Positions 10,996 to 22,639 are shown, counted from the first letter of the stretch. The stretch is DNA of 64,000 nt from Berghia stephanieae (GCA_034508935.3 CM067445.1:48626382-48690381), one strand, 5' to 3'. A program made the numbers and translations. The notes: generated by a model from the letters alone, not told the origin.

Positions 10996-11246
10996 TTTCT
11001 CTAGCGGACATAAAATCTACTTTCATTAGTCATCGCTACTACGTAACTTACGTCATTATGGCCGAACAGTACAGTGTGGATTGCTTTTCTTAGTTTTGTA
11101 TAGGTTCCACGTCACTTGCAACACACATTGGTCGTCAAACCGTCACAGGTGTGGAGTCTTTCTATAAAATTTCAAGTGATATTGGGCGTAATCAGTAGTT
11201 GGATGAATGATTAGAATTTCAAAACTAGGTCACGGCTTTGTTATCC

Positions 11247-11372
11247 GTGGCCCATTATTGCTTCGGATGTCAGACCTGCACATATGTACATCTCGCCCAT
11301 CCGACAAGACTACAAACCTACACATATTTTGGTATGGTGGATTTATCTTTTGAAGATTACGGACTATTTCAC
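11247..11372 (+). repeat. Dispersed inverted repeat, right member, between two direct repeats
   Basis: Partner of 9975-10126. It is bracketed by 11143-11246 and 11371-11476, which are about 90% alike direct copies (tcacaggtgtggagtctttc / tcacaggtgtggggtctttg). Confidence 0.75.
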
Positions 11373-11479
11373 AGGTGTGGGGTCTTTGTATAAAATTTCA
11401 AGTGATATTTGGCGTAATCAGTAGTTGGATGAATGATTATAATTTCTAAACTCGGTTACAGCTTTGTTCTCCGTGGACA

Positions 11480-12599
11480 CGAGGATAAGACATTTCACTA
11501 AAAACTAGATACCCTAATATCTACACTTGCTTTCGGCAGCTCTCATTTTCTTCCTGGGCAAGAAACGTAAATCTTGGATCTGGATCTCAAGATTTCAGTT
11601 GCAAAAGGCGTGTAAGTGACACCCACTCTTATTGATAATTTTATTTAATGCCCACGGCATTTGGATTATCTCTGTTTTTATTTTATTATGCCTTCCGCCA
11701 CGACACTATAAGGTATCGTCGCCTAGGCATTCCATGAAGGAATAAAGATAACTCATCAAACAATATGTCTGATGTCAACAGGAATCAACCATGTTGTCCA
11801 TGTGAGCAAAATGGGGGTTAACAAGCTTGCCCAACGAAAAAAGCGGGTGCAATGCCTTAAGCACTCGGCTACTAATCTCGATTACAAAGCATTAATATAG
11901 ATTCAAAATATAAATTTCTCTGTAAATGGAAGGAAGGCTATATGATTTCAATTTATTTTTACGAAATTATTTATATATTTTATGTATTTATTAATTTATT
12001 TATCCATCAATATATTAATGAAAAGCAGATGATAAAAGTTGACAGGAATGCTGGAAATAGGGAAGAAAATGAACCCCCAGTCATCATTTCCCGATTAAAA
12101 GGATCGTCCACCAATAACACGCCAGTCCATACAAGAAACCAGATCCTCCACAAGAAAACAAACGTTTTACATATTTAGGAAGACCAATTAGATTGACCTC
12201 CCCTTGTCAAACATGGCTTATACAACAGCTCCTATGTCCATTCCCGCAATAAACAATGTAAGCCGAGACCTATTTCTATAGTACATATGATAACAGTAAG
12301 AATGGGAAGATAGACTACGAGTCAAAAATCGGATTAGCTTTGTTGTTATTACTATCATATGGTAAACGTGAAACAAGAGAAAATGAGAAGGAAAAACAAG
12401 AGGAACGAGAGAGTTCCAGAGAAAAAAAAACAGCTGATGGAAACTGAATATACAAGAAGTCGACAAAAGCCAGAGGGGCTCCAGAATTATTTTACTGATT
12501 GTTCTAAATATTCCACATAATCTATACATATTTCTTTCTTGAACCGCTCTGCCTCCGATTCCAGGAATCAAAGGTCGTTGCCCACCCAAGACTTAACGA
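11480..12599. other. Intergenic stretch
   Basis: Apart from one 93-bp repeat unit (11715-11815), I see only AT-rich sequence and short frames without recognisable motifs. Confidence 0.5.
11715..11815 (+). repeat. Isolated unit of the 93-bp repeat
   Basis: Ggcattccatgaaggaataa, actcatcaaaca, tctgatgtcaacaggaatca: one full unit 47 kb from the array. Confidence 0.85.
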
Positions 12600-13230
12600 C
12601 GTTAATACCGACATATCTTTTCGTACTAAAAGTTGACACGTGTCTAGATCATAATCCCAGGTCCAAAGGTCATCCGTTCTGCACGTGGCATTAAAGACGT
12701 TGGACTACGTCAAGCTCATATTCCAATGGTCATAAGTCACACCGTTTCATACAAGATATTAAAGATGTTACACTACGTCAAGCTCATATTCCAATGGTCA
12801 TAAGTCACACCATTTCATACTAAATATTAAAGATGTTACACCATGCCTGGCTCATATTCTGAGGACCAAAGGTTACATTATGAATGCCAAGCTCATATTC
12901 CAAGGTAAAAAAGTCATGCCGTTCTGTATTTAGCATGAAAAATGTTACATTAGGTCCACCTCAAATACTAAAGGTCAAAGGTCATATCGTTCTCTTCTTT
13001 GCATTAAAAATATTTCCTTGTGTCTAGCTCAAATTCCAATGGTAAATGGTCATACCGATTTGTATTAAACGTTAAAGGCATTGCATTGTGTTTAGATCGT
13101 ATTTATTCAAGAGTCAAAGGTCCTAACCATCTGTACATCAAGGGTCTAATGTCATACCGTTTTGTGCTAAGCCTGAAGAATGATACATGTCTCGAACATT
13201 CAGGAGTCAAATACTGCCTTTTGGAGTCAA
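12600..13230. repeat. ~60-68-bp degenerate minisatellite
   Basis: About nine to ten units carry tcaagctcatattcc, aaaggtcat and attaaagatgttac in order. One unit holds aggtcaaaggtca at 12972-12984. The 125-codon plus-strand frame over 13020-13397 is judged incidental. Confidence 0.85.
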
Positions 13231-13409
13231 TTTTGACAAAAGAGAAAATAGAGTGTGTCAAGACAGGTCAGATAGATGTCAAAGCAATACCAAATATACG
13301 ATATTATATTGGCCATTGGCCTTTCTCGGGACAACAGACATGGGTCAAACTTAGAAGAAAAAAAATATATATATGGTTACTTTTGCTTTACGTGTAAGAA
13401 ATGCAGGCA

Positions 13410-13412
13410 GAA

Positions 13413-13477
<65 letters not shown>

Positions 13478-13599
13478 GAGAGAAAGTGAACGAGAGAGAG
13501 AAGAGAAGAGAGAGTGTGTGTGTGTGAGGGAGAGAGAGAGAAGATAGAGAGGAGGGAGAGGAAGAGGGAGAGGGAGAGGGAGGGGGTAAAGATAAAGAG

Positions 13600-13669
<70 letters not shown>

Positions 13670-13703
13670 GATGGATAGATAGATAAATAGAGATAGATGA
13701 GAG

Positions 13704-13780
<77 letters not shown>

Positions 13781-13792
13781 TAGACAGAGATA
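13410..13792. repeat. (GA)n/(GATA)n/(GACA)n compound microsatellite
   Basis: Dinucleotide runs flank tetranucleotide runs. The apparent Ser/Leu/Tyr-rich ORFs here are artefacts. Confidence 0.98.
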
Positions 13793-13991
13793 AGACGACC
13801 AAAATAAAATCCTACTCTTCATTTCCTTACAGCAAAACGAAAACATCGCCACAACTACTTCCACTTCCTGTCCCCATACTGTTGTCCTTTGCATTTCCGC
13901 CAAGGTGTGCATTTTTAATGTACTCAAAGCGAACCAAAAGAACGTGACAAAGTAAGAATAAGTTACTTGTTGATTTCAACTTACGAATCAG

Positions 13992-14188
13992 GTATAGAAG
14001 GAACGAAATTGACGTTCCTCGGTTCTTTGTTATTATTTGTAGACATCCACGTTGGTGATGATTCTTCACTAAATTTTATCAATCTGACTATAAACATTCA
14101 AGGTTACACATAGTTTTGTGTGTTGGTACGTTATATTCCGGCTCTGGGGTGTTGTGGTGAATGTAAACTAAACTCATAGCATCAATAG
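13992..14188 (+). mobile_element. MITE family A copy (older subtype)
   Basis: Runs from tatagaaggaacgaaattga to catagcatcaatag, with the internal block cacatagttttgtgtgttgg. It is diverged from the TGACGTCA consensus. Confidence 0.7.
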
Positions 14189-14227
14189 ATTGGTCCTTTC
14201 AAGAAATGAAGTGAGTAGTAAAAATGG

Positions 14228-14385
14228 CGTCGATTGTAGAGCGTCCCTCTCGTGGCCAGGCGGAGTTGTCGTTACAGTCGGGTCGTGGGTTCAGATCCTA
14301 ATTGCAGCAAAGTTTTTATTCTCTGGTTTCTTCTTGTATTTTACTACTCACTACACATCTTGTTATCATCAACATAAGTAAAAAA
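14228..14385 (+). mobile_element. SINE family 4 copy, 5' end damaged
   Basis: The shared core ctcgtggccaggcggagttg, then gtcgtgggttcagatcc (B box), and the tail aaagtttttattctctggtt. Confidence 0.65.
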
Positions 14386-14390
14386 AAAAA

Positions 14391-14692
14391 GATTTTTTAT
14401 ATAGCGCAATATACACTAAAATGCTCAAAGCGCTCTGCAAAGGGTACCTGATCAACAGCAACGAGTGCCATGTAAAACGAGACATGACGCCTGTTATGCG
14501 ATATAACAATTATTTTTCTGACAGAGACAACGCTCTTAACGGCCAGTTACTCATTTTACACCTGAGTACGGTGAGAGAAGTGAGTAAAGAGCCTTTTCTA
14601 AGGACTCAACTATGCGCCGAGCGAGGCTCTAACCCAGGACCCTCCGATCCGAAAGCGAGTGTCATACCACAAGACCACATAGCTGCACATAG
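14391..14692 (-). mobile_element. SINE family 1 copy, full length
   Basis: Head to tail is complete, from tttatatagcgcaatat at the left to the A box at the right. Confidence 0.9.
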
Positions 14693-14854
14693 GTTCAATA
14701 GTATTCAGCTAAAGCTCCGAGATTACAAGAAAACAAAATTCTCAATATTATTTTCCCCTGATTCGAACTTCCCATAAAGGTCCGGTTCAGAGCCGAATAA
14801 CAACTGCACTATAAACTGGTACATGGGACTTTCCCTTCAACTCCAAATGGTCAA

Positions 14855-15105
14855 CACTGTCGTACTATAAAAATAAAATACATTTTTTAAATTCGGTCAG
14901 AAAACCAGTCCTTCAAGTATCGATTGATTAAAATGACCTTCACCTTGTCAAAAACTCTTAAACCTGGGACTTCATTAAAGTCTTACTTGAAGCCTCAGCT
15001 ACTAGAGTTTTGACAAGATGACGGCCATTTTAATCGATTGATATTTGAAGGACGAGTCTTCTGACAAAATTTTTCAAAATGTTTTTTTTTCACAGTACGA
15101 CAGAA
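14855..15105. mobile_element. MITE family B copy
   Basis: Ctgtcgtact ... acagtacgacag termini and the cctgggacttcattaaagtc centre. Confidence 0.85.
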
Positions 15106-15109
15106 GAAG

Positions 15110-15375
15110 TAACGGTACCGACCACCAATATGCGGGTTGCCACAGGGGTGTGTCCGCTCGACCCACCTAATTGCCTTAATTCTATTTATTCCCTTCTGTT
15201 TTATTCCGGTAACCTTGGCTTTTTTTATTTCCTGTTTTTATCCCATTCTTTTTCCTCTATCCTCACCTCCCTTCCATTGTTCCGTGGGGCAATAAATAGC
15301 GGAGAATGTACTACCATTTTTTGCCCCAATGATGCTAAACAAGCACTTAGTGGAATGATGATGATGATGAAAATT
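15110..15375 (+). mobile_element. Possible LINE 3' untranslated end with (ATG)n tail
   Basis: A moderately GC-rich stretch with no long ORF contains ggggcaataaatagcggag and ends in a short (atg)n run at 15354-15370. Several LINE clades terminate in short tandem repeats of this kind. It sits just after a MITE family B copy. There is no coding match to confirm it. Confidence 0.3.
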
Positions 15376-15482
15376 GACCGTTCCAGCATATATGAGGATT
15401 TTTCGCATTTACAGAAACGATTACAAATCTCTGTATTGTAAAGTAAGTACGCTTTGGATATATGGCATTCTTGTGGTCATAT

Positions 15483-15800
15483 ACGGCTATGTAGTCTAGT
15501 GGTATGCGACTATGTGGTCTTCGGGTATGACACTCGCTTTCGGATTGGAAGGTCCTGAGTTCGAGCCTCGCTCGGCGCATAGTTGAGTCCTTGGAACAGA
15601 CTCTTTACTCGCATTCTTTCACCGTACTCAGGCGTAAAATGAGTACTGGACGTCAACAACGTTGTCTCTGTCGAAAAATTCTATATCGCCTAATAGGCGT
15701 CATGTCTCGTTCTACATGTTTCGTGTTGCTGTAGGTCAGGGACCCTTTGTAAAGCGCTTTGGGCACATTTAGTGAATAGTTCTCAATATAAAAGCTTGTT
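15483..15800 (+). mobile_element. SINE family 1 copy with duplicated A-box segment
   Basis: The tRNA-like 5' end occurs twice in a row: ggctatgtagtctagtggtat, then gactatgtggtcttcgggtatg. There are thus two A boxes before one B box. The rest is a typical copy. Confidence 0.88.
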
Positions 15801-15827
15801 TTAAATTGAATTAAATTATATATGACA

Positions 15828-16190
15828 TAAGCCTTCGGATCGGAATGTCCAAGGTTCGAGTTCCACTATCAGCGGCGCAAACGGCTGAGACAGAGGTTCA
15901 GAATTATAAAAAAAATATCGACAGGACCTACCCGAGATCGATTTTCGTCCCTTTGCGTGTGAAGAGAGTGCTCTACCAGCTAAGCTATCGGGACTCCCCG
16001 TTCTCTGGTGTAAAATGAGTAACCTGCCGGTAATAACGTTGCCTTTATTTCTTTTTTTTTTAAACGACTTGTAATAACGCCTTACATATGTCAAGTCTCC
16101 TCCTGCATTAGGTTAGATATTGCTGTTGGCTTGGGACCCCTTGGTAAGCGCTTTGAGTACATTCAGTGGGCATTGCCTGTTTATATAAAG
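15828..16190 (+). mobile_element. SINE family 1 copy interrupted by a family 2 head
   Basis: The head starts at cttcggatcgg and the tail ends near tttatataaagtc. Between about 15882 and 15998 lies a minus-strand family 2 tRNA-like head, a SINE-in-SINE insertion. Confidence 0.75.
15882..15998 (-). mobile_element. SINE family 2 head nested in a family 1 copy
   Basis: On the minus strand it reads gtcccgatagcttagctggt, then agagcactc and a degenerate B box, as in the longer family 2 copies at 10.7, 32.0 and 56.7 kb. Confidence 0.7.
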
Positions 16191-16471
16191 TCTTCAATTG
16201 ACGTATATTTATTTTCAGGGTCTGACAAACCAAATTGTTTTAATTGAAATATTCTCAAACGAACGTTAAAACACACACATCTCCACCACAACAATGTTAA
16301 ATCAAGCCTATTATCGCATTTTGGTTATCAGACCTGCTCATATGTGCACCTAGGTTTCACGGGTTATTTATGTAGTTAGTTATCCATAAACTTTAGTTCA
16401 CATTATTTTGATCCCAGACATCAAATTATAATACATGTGTTGAATGAGCCAGCCACAATTAGTGACCATTT

Positions 16472-16700
16472 GGGGGCGGCGTGACTCAGCGGTTCGGTCT
16501 TTGCTTCGTACCCGAAAGGTACCGAGTTCGATCGCCTGCCGCTGCCCTGTGTGGCCTTGAGCAAGTCACCTCGCCCTAGCTCAATTTGCGGCTCTGCACT
16601 GCGGCTGACGCCTGGATTATTCCAGTTTCCCTTGGAATAGACCCTAGAGACAAATTTCTCTATTGGATGAATAAAGGGAATTTTAATTTTAAATTTATTT
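16472..16700 (+). mobile_element. SINE family 3 copy, full length
   Basis: Head ggcggcgtgactcagcggtt, then cttcgtacccgaaaggtacc, B box gagttcgatcgcc, body gcactgcggctgacgcc, and a tail with gatgaataaagggaatttt. It is tRNA-derived with an A/T-rich 3' end. Confidence 0.8.
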
Positions 16701-17285
16701 TATTGAATGAATCGTATCCGATCTATAAGACTTCACTCCATTCTAATTCAATGTTGATATAAACTTCATTCTCTCTTTCTCACCCCCATACAAACCCCAA
16801 CACCCGCATACAAACAGAGACCATCATCTAGCAGCTACCAATGGCTACCAATTTCGAGGGAAACCCTAAAAACGCATAATTTTCTCTCTTCCCCGTCATT
16901 TCCCGCATTGCGACCTAGTTCAAAATACCCATCAATCCATCTTTTCATCAATGCTTACCGCCCCTGATGGACCACACAGAGACACAACACATTTTGTAAA
17001 AAAAAAAAATTGGCCAGAAAATTTATACTATATTTGTCAATAACTTAAAATAACTATATATAAACTGGTCCAAAAAAATATTGGAATTATGGGTCTTCTG
17101 TTAGTCTGAAATTAAGAATCAATTTAAAGACTTTTTGCTATTTTGGGATTGTCTTGATTTTTTTAAAAACGGTTTAGAAAGAAAATTAAAAATTCTGGCC
17201 AAATATTTTTGGAGAAAAAAATTGTTTTGTGGTTGTATGGTTGTGATATATGCAGAGCCTGCCGTGTTGACGGTCAATTAAATGG
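16701..17285. other. AT-rich intergenic stretch
   Basis: Nothing recognised; ttggccagaaaattt at about 17010 may be a remnant of MITE family B. Confidence 0.4.
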
Positions 17286-17454
17286 AGTGGGGGGGGGGGG
17301 GGGGGGGGTAACGAACCGATAGTGCTTCTGCACAATAATCGTGTGCTTAGTCAAAATCGAAGACCAGGAAGAATGGGATAGATGAAGGGGAAAAGAGAGA
17401 TAGAAGGAGAGATGGAATGAATAAACGGGCGGGCGAAGAACAATACGGGTAGTG

Positions 17455-17640
17455 ATGATTGAAAGAATGAATGAATGAATGATTATATAAATGAATGAAA
17501 GCAAGAAAGAATTTATGGACGAATGATCACAACGAATGAATGGATGGACAAATGAATGAATGAATAAATTCATGAATGATTGATTGAATGTACACGTGAA
17601 CGATTGCTTGGATGAATTAGTGAATGAAGGTCATATGAAT
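17455..17640. repeat. (GAATGAAT)n-rich tract
   Basis: Imperfect gaat/gatg repeats after a poly(G) run at about 17286-17308. Confidence 0.9.
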
Positions 17641-17747
17641 GACAGAAAAGAGATGATGGAAGGTCGTTTGAATCCATGCATTGGAAGCCGGAGTTAAAGC
17701 AAAATTTATATTCTCTCTAGACCTTCATAGGTACCTGTTGTAAATAA

Positions 17748-18228
17748 ATTATCGATAGTCGGTAGATAAAACCGCTGAAGTCCCGATTTTCACGATCGGC
17801 GAATCAAACCGCTGAAGTCCCGATTTTCACGACCGGCGAATCAAACCTCTGAAGTCCCGATTTTCACGATCGGCGAATCAAACCGCTGAAGTCCCGATTT
17901 TCACGACCGGCGAATCAAACCTCTGAAGTCCCGATTTTCACGATCGGCGAATCAAACCGCTGAAGTCCCGATTTTCACGACCGGCGAATCAAACCTCTGA
18001 AGTCCCGATTTTCACGACCGGCGAATCAAACCTCTGAAGTCCAGATTTTCACTATCGGCGGGTCAAAACTCTGAAGTCTACATACGAGCTTTGCGCACCA
18101 TGTTTCATTTAATTTTGGGCAGATCAGACAGACCTCTGACGCAAAGCTCGTATGTAGACTTCAGAGTTTTGATCCGCCGATCGTGAAAATCGATATTTCA
18201 AAGGTTTGATCCGCCGACCATCGATATG
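17748..18228. mobile_element. Foldback element with a 37-bp repeat array in one arm
   Basis: The ends ttatcgatagtcggtagat and (reversed) tatcgatggtcggcggat form an inverted repeat. The left arm has eight 37-bp units. The inner arms 18064-18095 and 18140-18171 are a perfect 32-bp inverted repeat around a 44-bp loop. The right arm has only about two units. There is no ORF. Confidence 0.8.
17769..18064. repeat. 37-bp minisatellite, 8 units
   Basis: Units start at 17769, 17806, 17843, 17880, 17917, 17954, 17991 and 18028. Each contains tgaagtcccgattttcacga. Variants ccgctg/cctctg and gatcgg/gaccgg alternate, giving a 74-bp higher-order period through units 2-7. Confidence 0.95.
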
Positions 18229-18379
18229 CTTATCTATACAATGTATTTTCATGGCTTTACAATATTGTCTGTGCTTTGCACTTGTACTTTATCAGTTAAT
18301 TTTCCCTACATGGCAAATGGATTACAAGTATATTTTATGAAGTACACATCCCATGCTGTGGACCATGCTAGATTTAACT

Positions 18380-18500
18380 CTTTTGCAAGCTACTCATTCA
18401 CATCTGAGAGGATTAATGTAATGAAAGTGAAAGTGCCTTCCACGAAGACACAACGCCAGGGTAGTGTTTGCATAATCGTTTTCACCAATCTGGTCACTGC
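18380..18500 (+). repeat. Repeat shared with 31045-31170
   Basis: Both carry actcattcaca-ctgag, aaagtgcc, aaggacacaacg and gttttcaccaatc-gg in the same order. Probably an old SINE-like repeat. The 136-codon frame over 18226-18636 is not supported as a gene. Confidence 0.55.
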
Positions 18501-18613
18501 AAAAAGATCAATATCGATCAACAATACTATCAAAATAAATATCAAAAGTTACGGAATCAATAACCAAATTTTAGATAAGATTCATTATATACTAATACTA
18601 ATAATTTTTTTTT

Positions 18614-18918
18614 CGTGCGGCTATGTGGTCTTGTGATATGACATTCGCTTTCGGATCGGAAGGTCCTGGGTTCGAGCCTCGCTCAGCGCATAGTTGAGTC
18701 CTTGGAAAAGTCTTTTTGCTCACATTTTCCCACCGCACTCAGGTGTAAAATGAGCACCAGGGCGTTAACAGCATTGACTCTGTCCAAAAAATTGTAATAT
18801 CGCCTAACAGGCGTCATGTTACGTCCTACATGTTAAGTGTTTGCTGTTGGTCAGGAACCCCCTGTAAAGCGCTTTGAGCACGTTTAGTGGATATTGCGCC
18901 ACCTAAAAGCTCAAGTTT
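18614..18918 (+). mobile_element. SINE family 1 copy, full length
   Basis: Complete head, body and tail. It is inserted into the first unit of the 366-bp tandem array. Confidence 0.9.
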
Positions 18919-20171
18919 AATATATAATCGTAAAATTATCCTTTAAAACCAAATCAGAATAAAATCACTCTTCCCCACCATACAATAATCTATTTAATAA
19001 AACACAAACGTCGTTTCGTAGAGACATGAGTAAATCTATTATGAATGAGGCTTAACGTAGCAACCAATTATACATACCACCTCTAGGGAACAACATACAG
19101 ACTTCCCTGCTATAAATGGAGATGATCCGAATTGGCAATGTGATAAGAAAATAAAAGAAACCTTCGAGGTCGACCGCTTACGGAACACCTCTTGATGGGT
19201 TCCTATAACTTCCACGGCAGCGTGTGGCATAGAAAATATCAAAATATAGCACAAAAGTTTACGGAATCGAAAAATAAATTTTGGATAAGATCCAGATTAT
19301 AATTTTAAAGTGATATTTTCAAACAAAAGAAATATAAAATCACCCAATGAAAGAATTTATTTAATAAAACACACAAAACACCCCCGTGGAGACATGAGTA
19401 AATCTATTATGAATGAGTCTTAAAATAGCAACAAATTATACACTCACCCCACGGGAGAGACATGCAGACTTCTCTGTGTGAAAATGAGATTGGAATAAGC
19501 AATGTAGTTAGTAAGAAAGTAAAACAAAACTCCACGGTCGTGCCTATTCATGTGTTCCCATAACTTCCGCCTCCATGTCATAGAAAACAATAACATAAAG
19601 TACAAAAATGAACGGATTAGATTTAATTAAAAAATCAATAAAATTTAATAAGATTCAAAATACATTTTGGAAAAAGATCTCTTAAAACAAAACATATGTA
19701 AAACTACTCCCTTACACGATAAAATAATTTTTTAAGAAAACACGAAACGAGAGGCTTGAGTAAATCTATTAGGAATAGGGCATAAAATAGCAACAAATTA
19801 TACAATCACCCGCAGGAGCGACATACATACGTCCCTGTTTGAAAAGGAGATTGGAATAAGCAATGTAGTAAGAAAGTAAAACAAAACTCCACTGTCCACC
19901 CCTTATGGAACGCCTCTTTGTGTGTTCCCATAACTTAAACCTCTCCGTGTATCATTTAAAAAAAAAATCAAATTTAAGAACAAAAGTTAACGGAATCAAA
20001 AATCAATGTTTGAATAAGATTCAAAATATATTTTTAAAATGATCTTTTAAAAGAAAACAGAAACAAAATCACTCCTCCGCATCGCACATCAATTTATTTA
20101 ATAAAACACGAAACGCCCCCGTTGAGACATGAGTAAATTTATTATGGATGAGGCTAAACATGGCAAGAAAT

Positions 20172-20371
20172 CATAGATAAACGAAATTGACGTTACTCAG
20201 CTCTTTGTTATTGATTTTATTTAGTCAGCCATTTTTACGAGTAGTTCTCACTAAATTCTGTCACAATCAGACGATAAACGGTTTAAGGTTACACACAGTT
20301 TTGCGTGTTCGAACGTTATTTCAGGCAGGTGGATTGTTGAGAGCGTTTTGGCTAATCACACAGCATCAATA
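20172..20371 (+). mobile_element. MITE family A copy (older subtype) in the tandem array
   Basis: Gacgttactcagctctttgt ... cacacagttttgcgtgttcg ... cacagcatcaatac. It interrupts a unit of the 366-bp array. Confidence 0.8.
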
Positions 20372-20936
20372 CAAACTCCCTGTGGGAGTGAAAGACAGAC
20401 TTCTCTGCTAGAACAAGAGATGGTTCGAATGGGCAATATAACAAGAAAGTAAGAGAAACCTCCGAGATCGACCGCTTACGAAACACCTCTTCATGTATTC
20501 CTATAACTTCCGTCTCCATATCATCGAAAACAATTAAATAATATAGCACTAAAGTTGATGGAATCAAAAATTAAATTTTGGATTCAGATAAATTTTAAAT
20601 GATCTGTTACAAAAAAAAAAACGAAAATAAAATCACTACTCCGCATTATACAATAATTCATTTAAGACAACACGAGACTCCCCCCCCCCCCCCCCCCCCG
20701 GTGGGGAACTGAGTAAGTCAATGATGAATGAGGCTTAAAATAGTAACAAATTATACAAACACCCCTAGGGGGCGACATACCGTCTTCCCTGCAAGAAATG
20801 GAGAGGTTCGTACACGATTTTCATTCACAATGGGACGCCTGGCGGACATTCTCATTCAAGGCTAATGAAAGGAGTGAACATCTTTCAGATTAGAAGATCA
20901 TTGATTGTCTAGTGCGGTTATGTGATATTGTGGTGT

Positions 20937-21130
20937 ATAGATAGTATGCGCTTGGCTAAGAAGCTCATAACATTGCCATCCGGAAGTATAACGGACCAAC
21001 ACACAAAACTGTGTGTATCCATGAACATTGATAGTCTGGTTAATACAGTTCAGTGAGCATTACTCATAAACGCGGATGGCAAAAAAACAATAACAAAGAC
21101 CTGAGTGACGTCATCTTCGAACTATCTATA
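20937..21130 (-). mobile_element. MITE family A copy, young subtype
   Basis: Flanked by atagatag termini: atagatagtatgcgcttggc at the left and gacgtcatcttcgaactatc at the right. It carries the TGACGTCA octamer. Confidence 0.85.
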
Positions 21131-21132
21131 GC

Positions 21133-21148
21133 AATAATAATAATAATG

Positions 21149-21207
<59 letters not shown>

Positions 21208-21239
21208 TAATAATAATAATAATAATATTAATAATAATA

Positions 21240-21299
<60 letters not shown>

Positions 21300-21315
21300 T
21301 AATAATAATAATACA
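21133..21315. repeat. (ATA)n microsatellite
   Basis: Directly follows the MITE family A copy ending at 21130. Confidence 0.98.
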
Positions 21316-22300
21316 AAAAGAACAAAACAACAGCAAAAAAAAAAACAAAAAAACAACAGATACAACAATAATATCAACAACAGCAATATCAACAGCAAGA
21401 ATGACAACAACAAAAACAAAAACAATAGCATTAACAACAAAACAAAAAGAAAACAGGAGCACAGCATATTCATTGACAACCCATCACATCTGAAAACTCG
21501 ACTTCACCCCCCCCCCCCCCCCCCCCCCCCCCCGCCCTTCTTCCCACCCCCATACTTAAAGAGACACAAATGAACAAAATAAAAACCAGAACCAACGACG
21601 AATCGAGACGAAATCGAAGGAAACAAATCCGGAGATAAATTGACAGACGACGGGGCAAAAATCCCCCAAATCCTTAAAAATACTAAATACTAAATAAACT
21701 TAAGAAACGAAACATGAAACGAAGAAAAGAAGAAAAAAATAATTGAAGGATCGATTCTAGAGGAGCCGCCGCAAAAAAAAAACCAAAAAAAAAAGAATAA
21801 AAATAGCAAGAAAAAAAAGATTGATTAATGTAAAAGTTGAAAAAAAAGGGGGGGGGGGGGGGGGGGGGGTGAGGACGAGGAAGAGAAAGAAAAGTGAAAC
21901 GAACAACAACAAAAAAAAAAAAAAGAAAAAGAAAGTGACATATGATTATGTAGGTCTGCCAGATAGACGTCAGGAGTGGTCAGAGATCAGCTGAGATAAA
22001 GATTGCTTGAAGCAGCTCGATCTGATTGATGTGTGGTAGCGATGACACTGTGGCTATGTTTTAAGAGAGCTAAAAGGTCTCTGCCTGGCCTGGCCTTCTG
22101 CTGACTTCCCTGTATATTTCTCTTTCCTCTTTCATGATCCATTTCTTGTCTTATTCTTTTTTCTTTCTTTATATATATATATATTTTTTTTTTTTTAAAT
22201 TTTTTTTTGTAGACTGATAACCTCTAGTCGGAGATTGCTTTTGAGGGCGTTGCAGTATGCATGCAAGTCAGCAGCAAGATTTAACGTGTGAAAAAAAAAC
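21316..22300. other. Purine-rich low-complexity stretch
   Basis: A-rich and (CAA)n-like sequence, poly(C) at 21507-21533 and poly(G) at 21848-21870. 21940-22130 is of more normal composition without an ORF. Confidence 0.5.
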
Positions 22301-22306
22301 CATGAG

Positions 22307-22585
22307 CATTTATTTATATATAGAGCAACACCCACAAAATATGATCAAAAACACTTTAAAAAGAGGTCCAAGCCAACAGCAACATTTGACATGTAAGGCG
22401 AAAAATAACGCATGTTAGGCAATATTACATCTGTTTTTCCGACAGAGACAACGTTTTTAAATGACAAGTACTCATTTTACACCTGAACACTGTGAGATAA
22501 TGTAAGTTAAAAGTCTTTTCTAATGACTGAAACATCCGTCACTCTGAGCGTGACTCGTACTCTGGACTTTCAGGTCTCCATAAAT
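22307..22585 (-). mobile_element. SINE family 1 copy, diverged
   Basis: The tail and body are recognisable with many substitutions. The head is degraded. Confidence 0.75.
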
Positions 22586-22639
22586 AATTTTGTGGACTTA
22601 GAGCTGTAATACGTACAAAACTATACTGATTGGATGTGA

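Larger units (their letters stand above)
18545..20820. repeat. Tandem array of ~366-bp units
   Basis: The marker gagacatgagtaaatctatt (variants) recurs near 19021, 19389, 19753, 20123 and 20704. The last interval is longer because of a MITE. Units also share tacggaatcaaaaat, aataagattcaaaat, and a gagg-cgacc-cttacggaac block. The first unit is split by a SINE at 18614-18918. Units are diverged and no ORF is conserved among them. Confidence 0.85.

Noticed and set aside
10716-11093. 125-codon plus-strand frame
   Set aside because: Lies almost entirely over a SINE family 2 copy in antisense.
13351-13927. Long minus-strand Ser/Leu/Tyr-rich frames
   Set aside because: They are pure translations of the (GA)n/(GATA)n microsatellite; no start, splice or domain evidence.
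17769-18064. CRISPR-like array of regular repeats
   Set aside because: Units are contiguous with no unique spacers, lie in an animal genome and form one arm of a foldback element.
18226-18636. 136-codon plus-strand frame with a hydrophobic start
   Set aside because: It starts at the edge of the foldback element and runs through a dispersed repeat and the 366-bp array; no domain seen.
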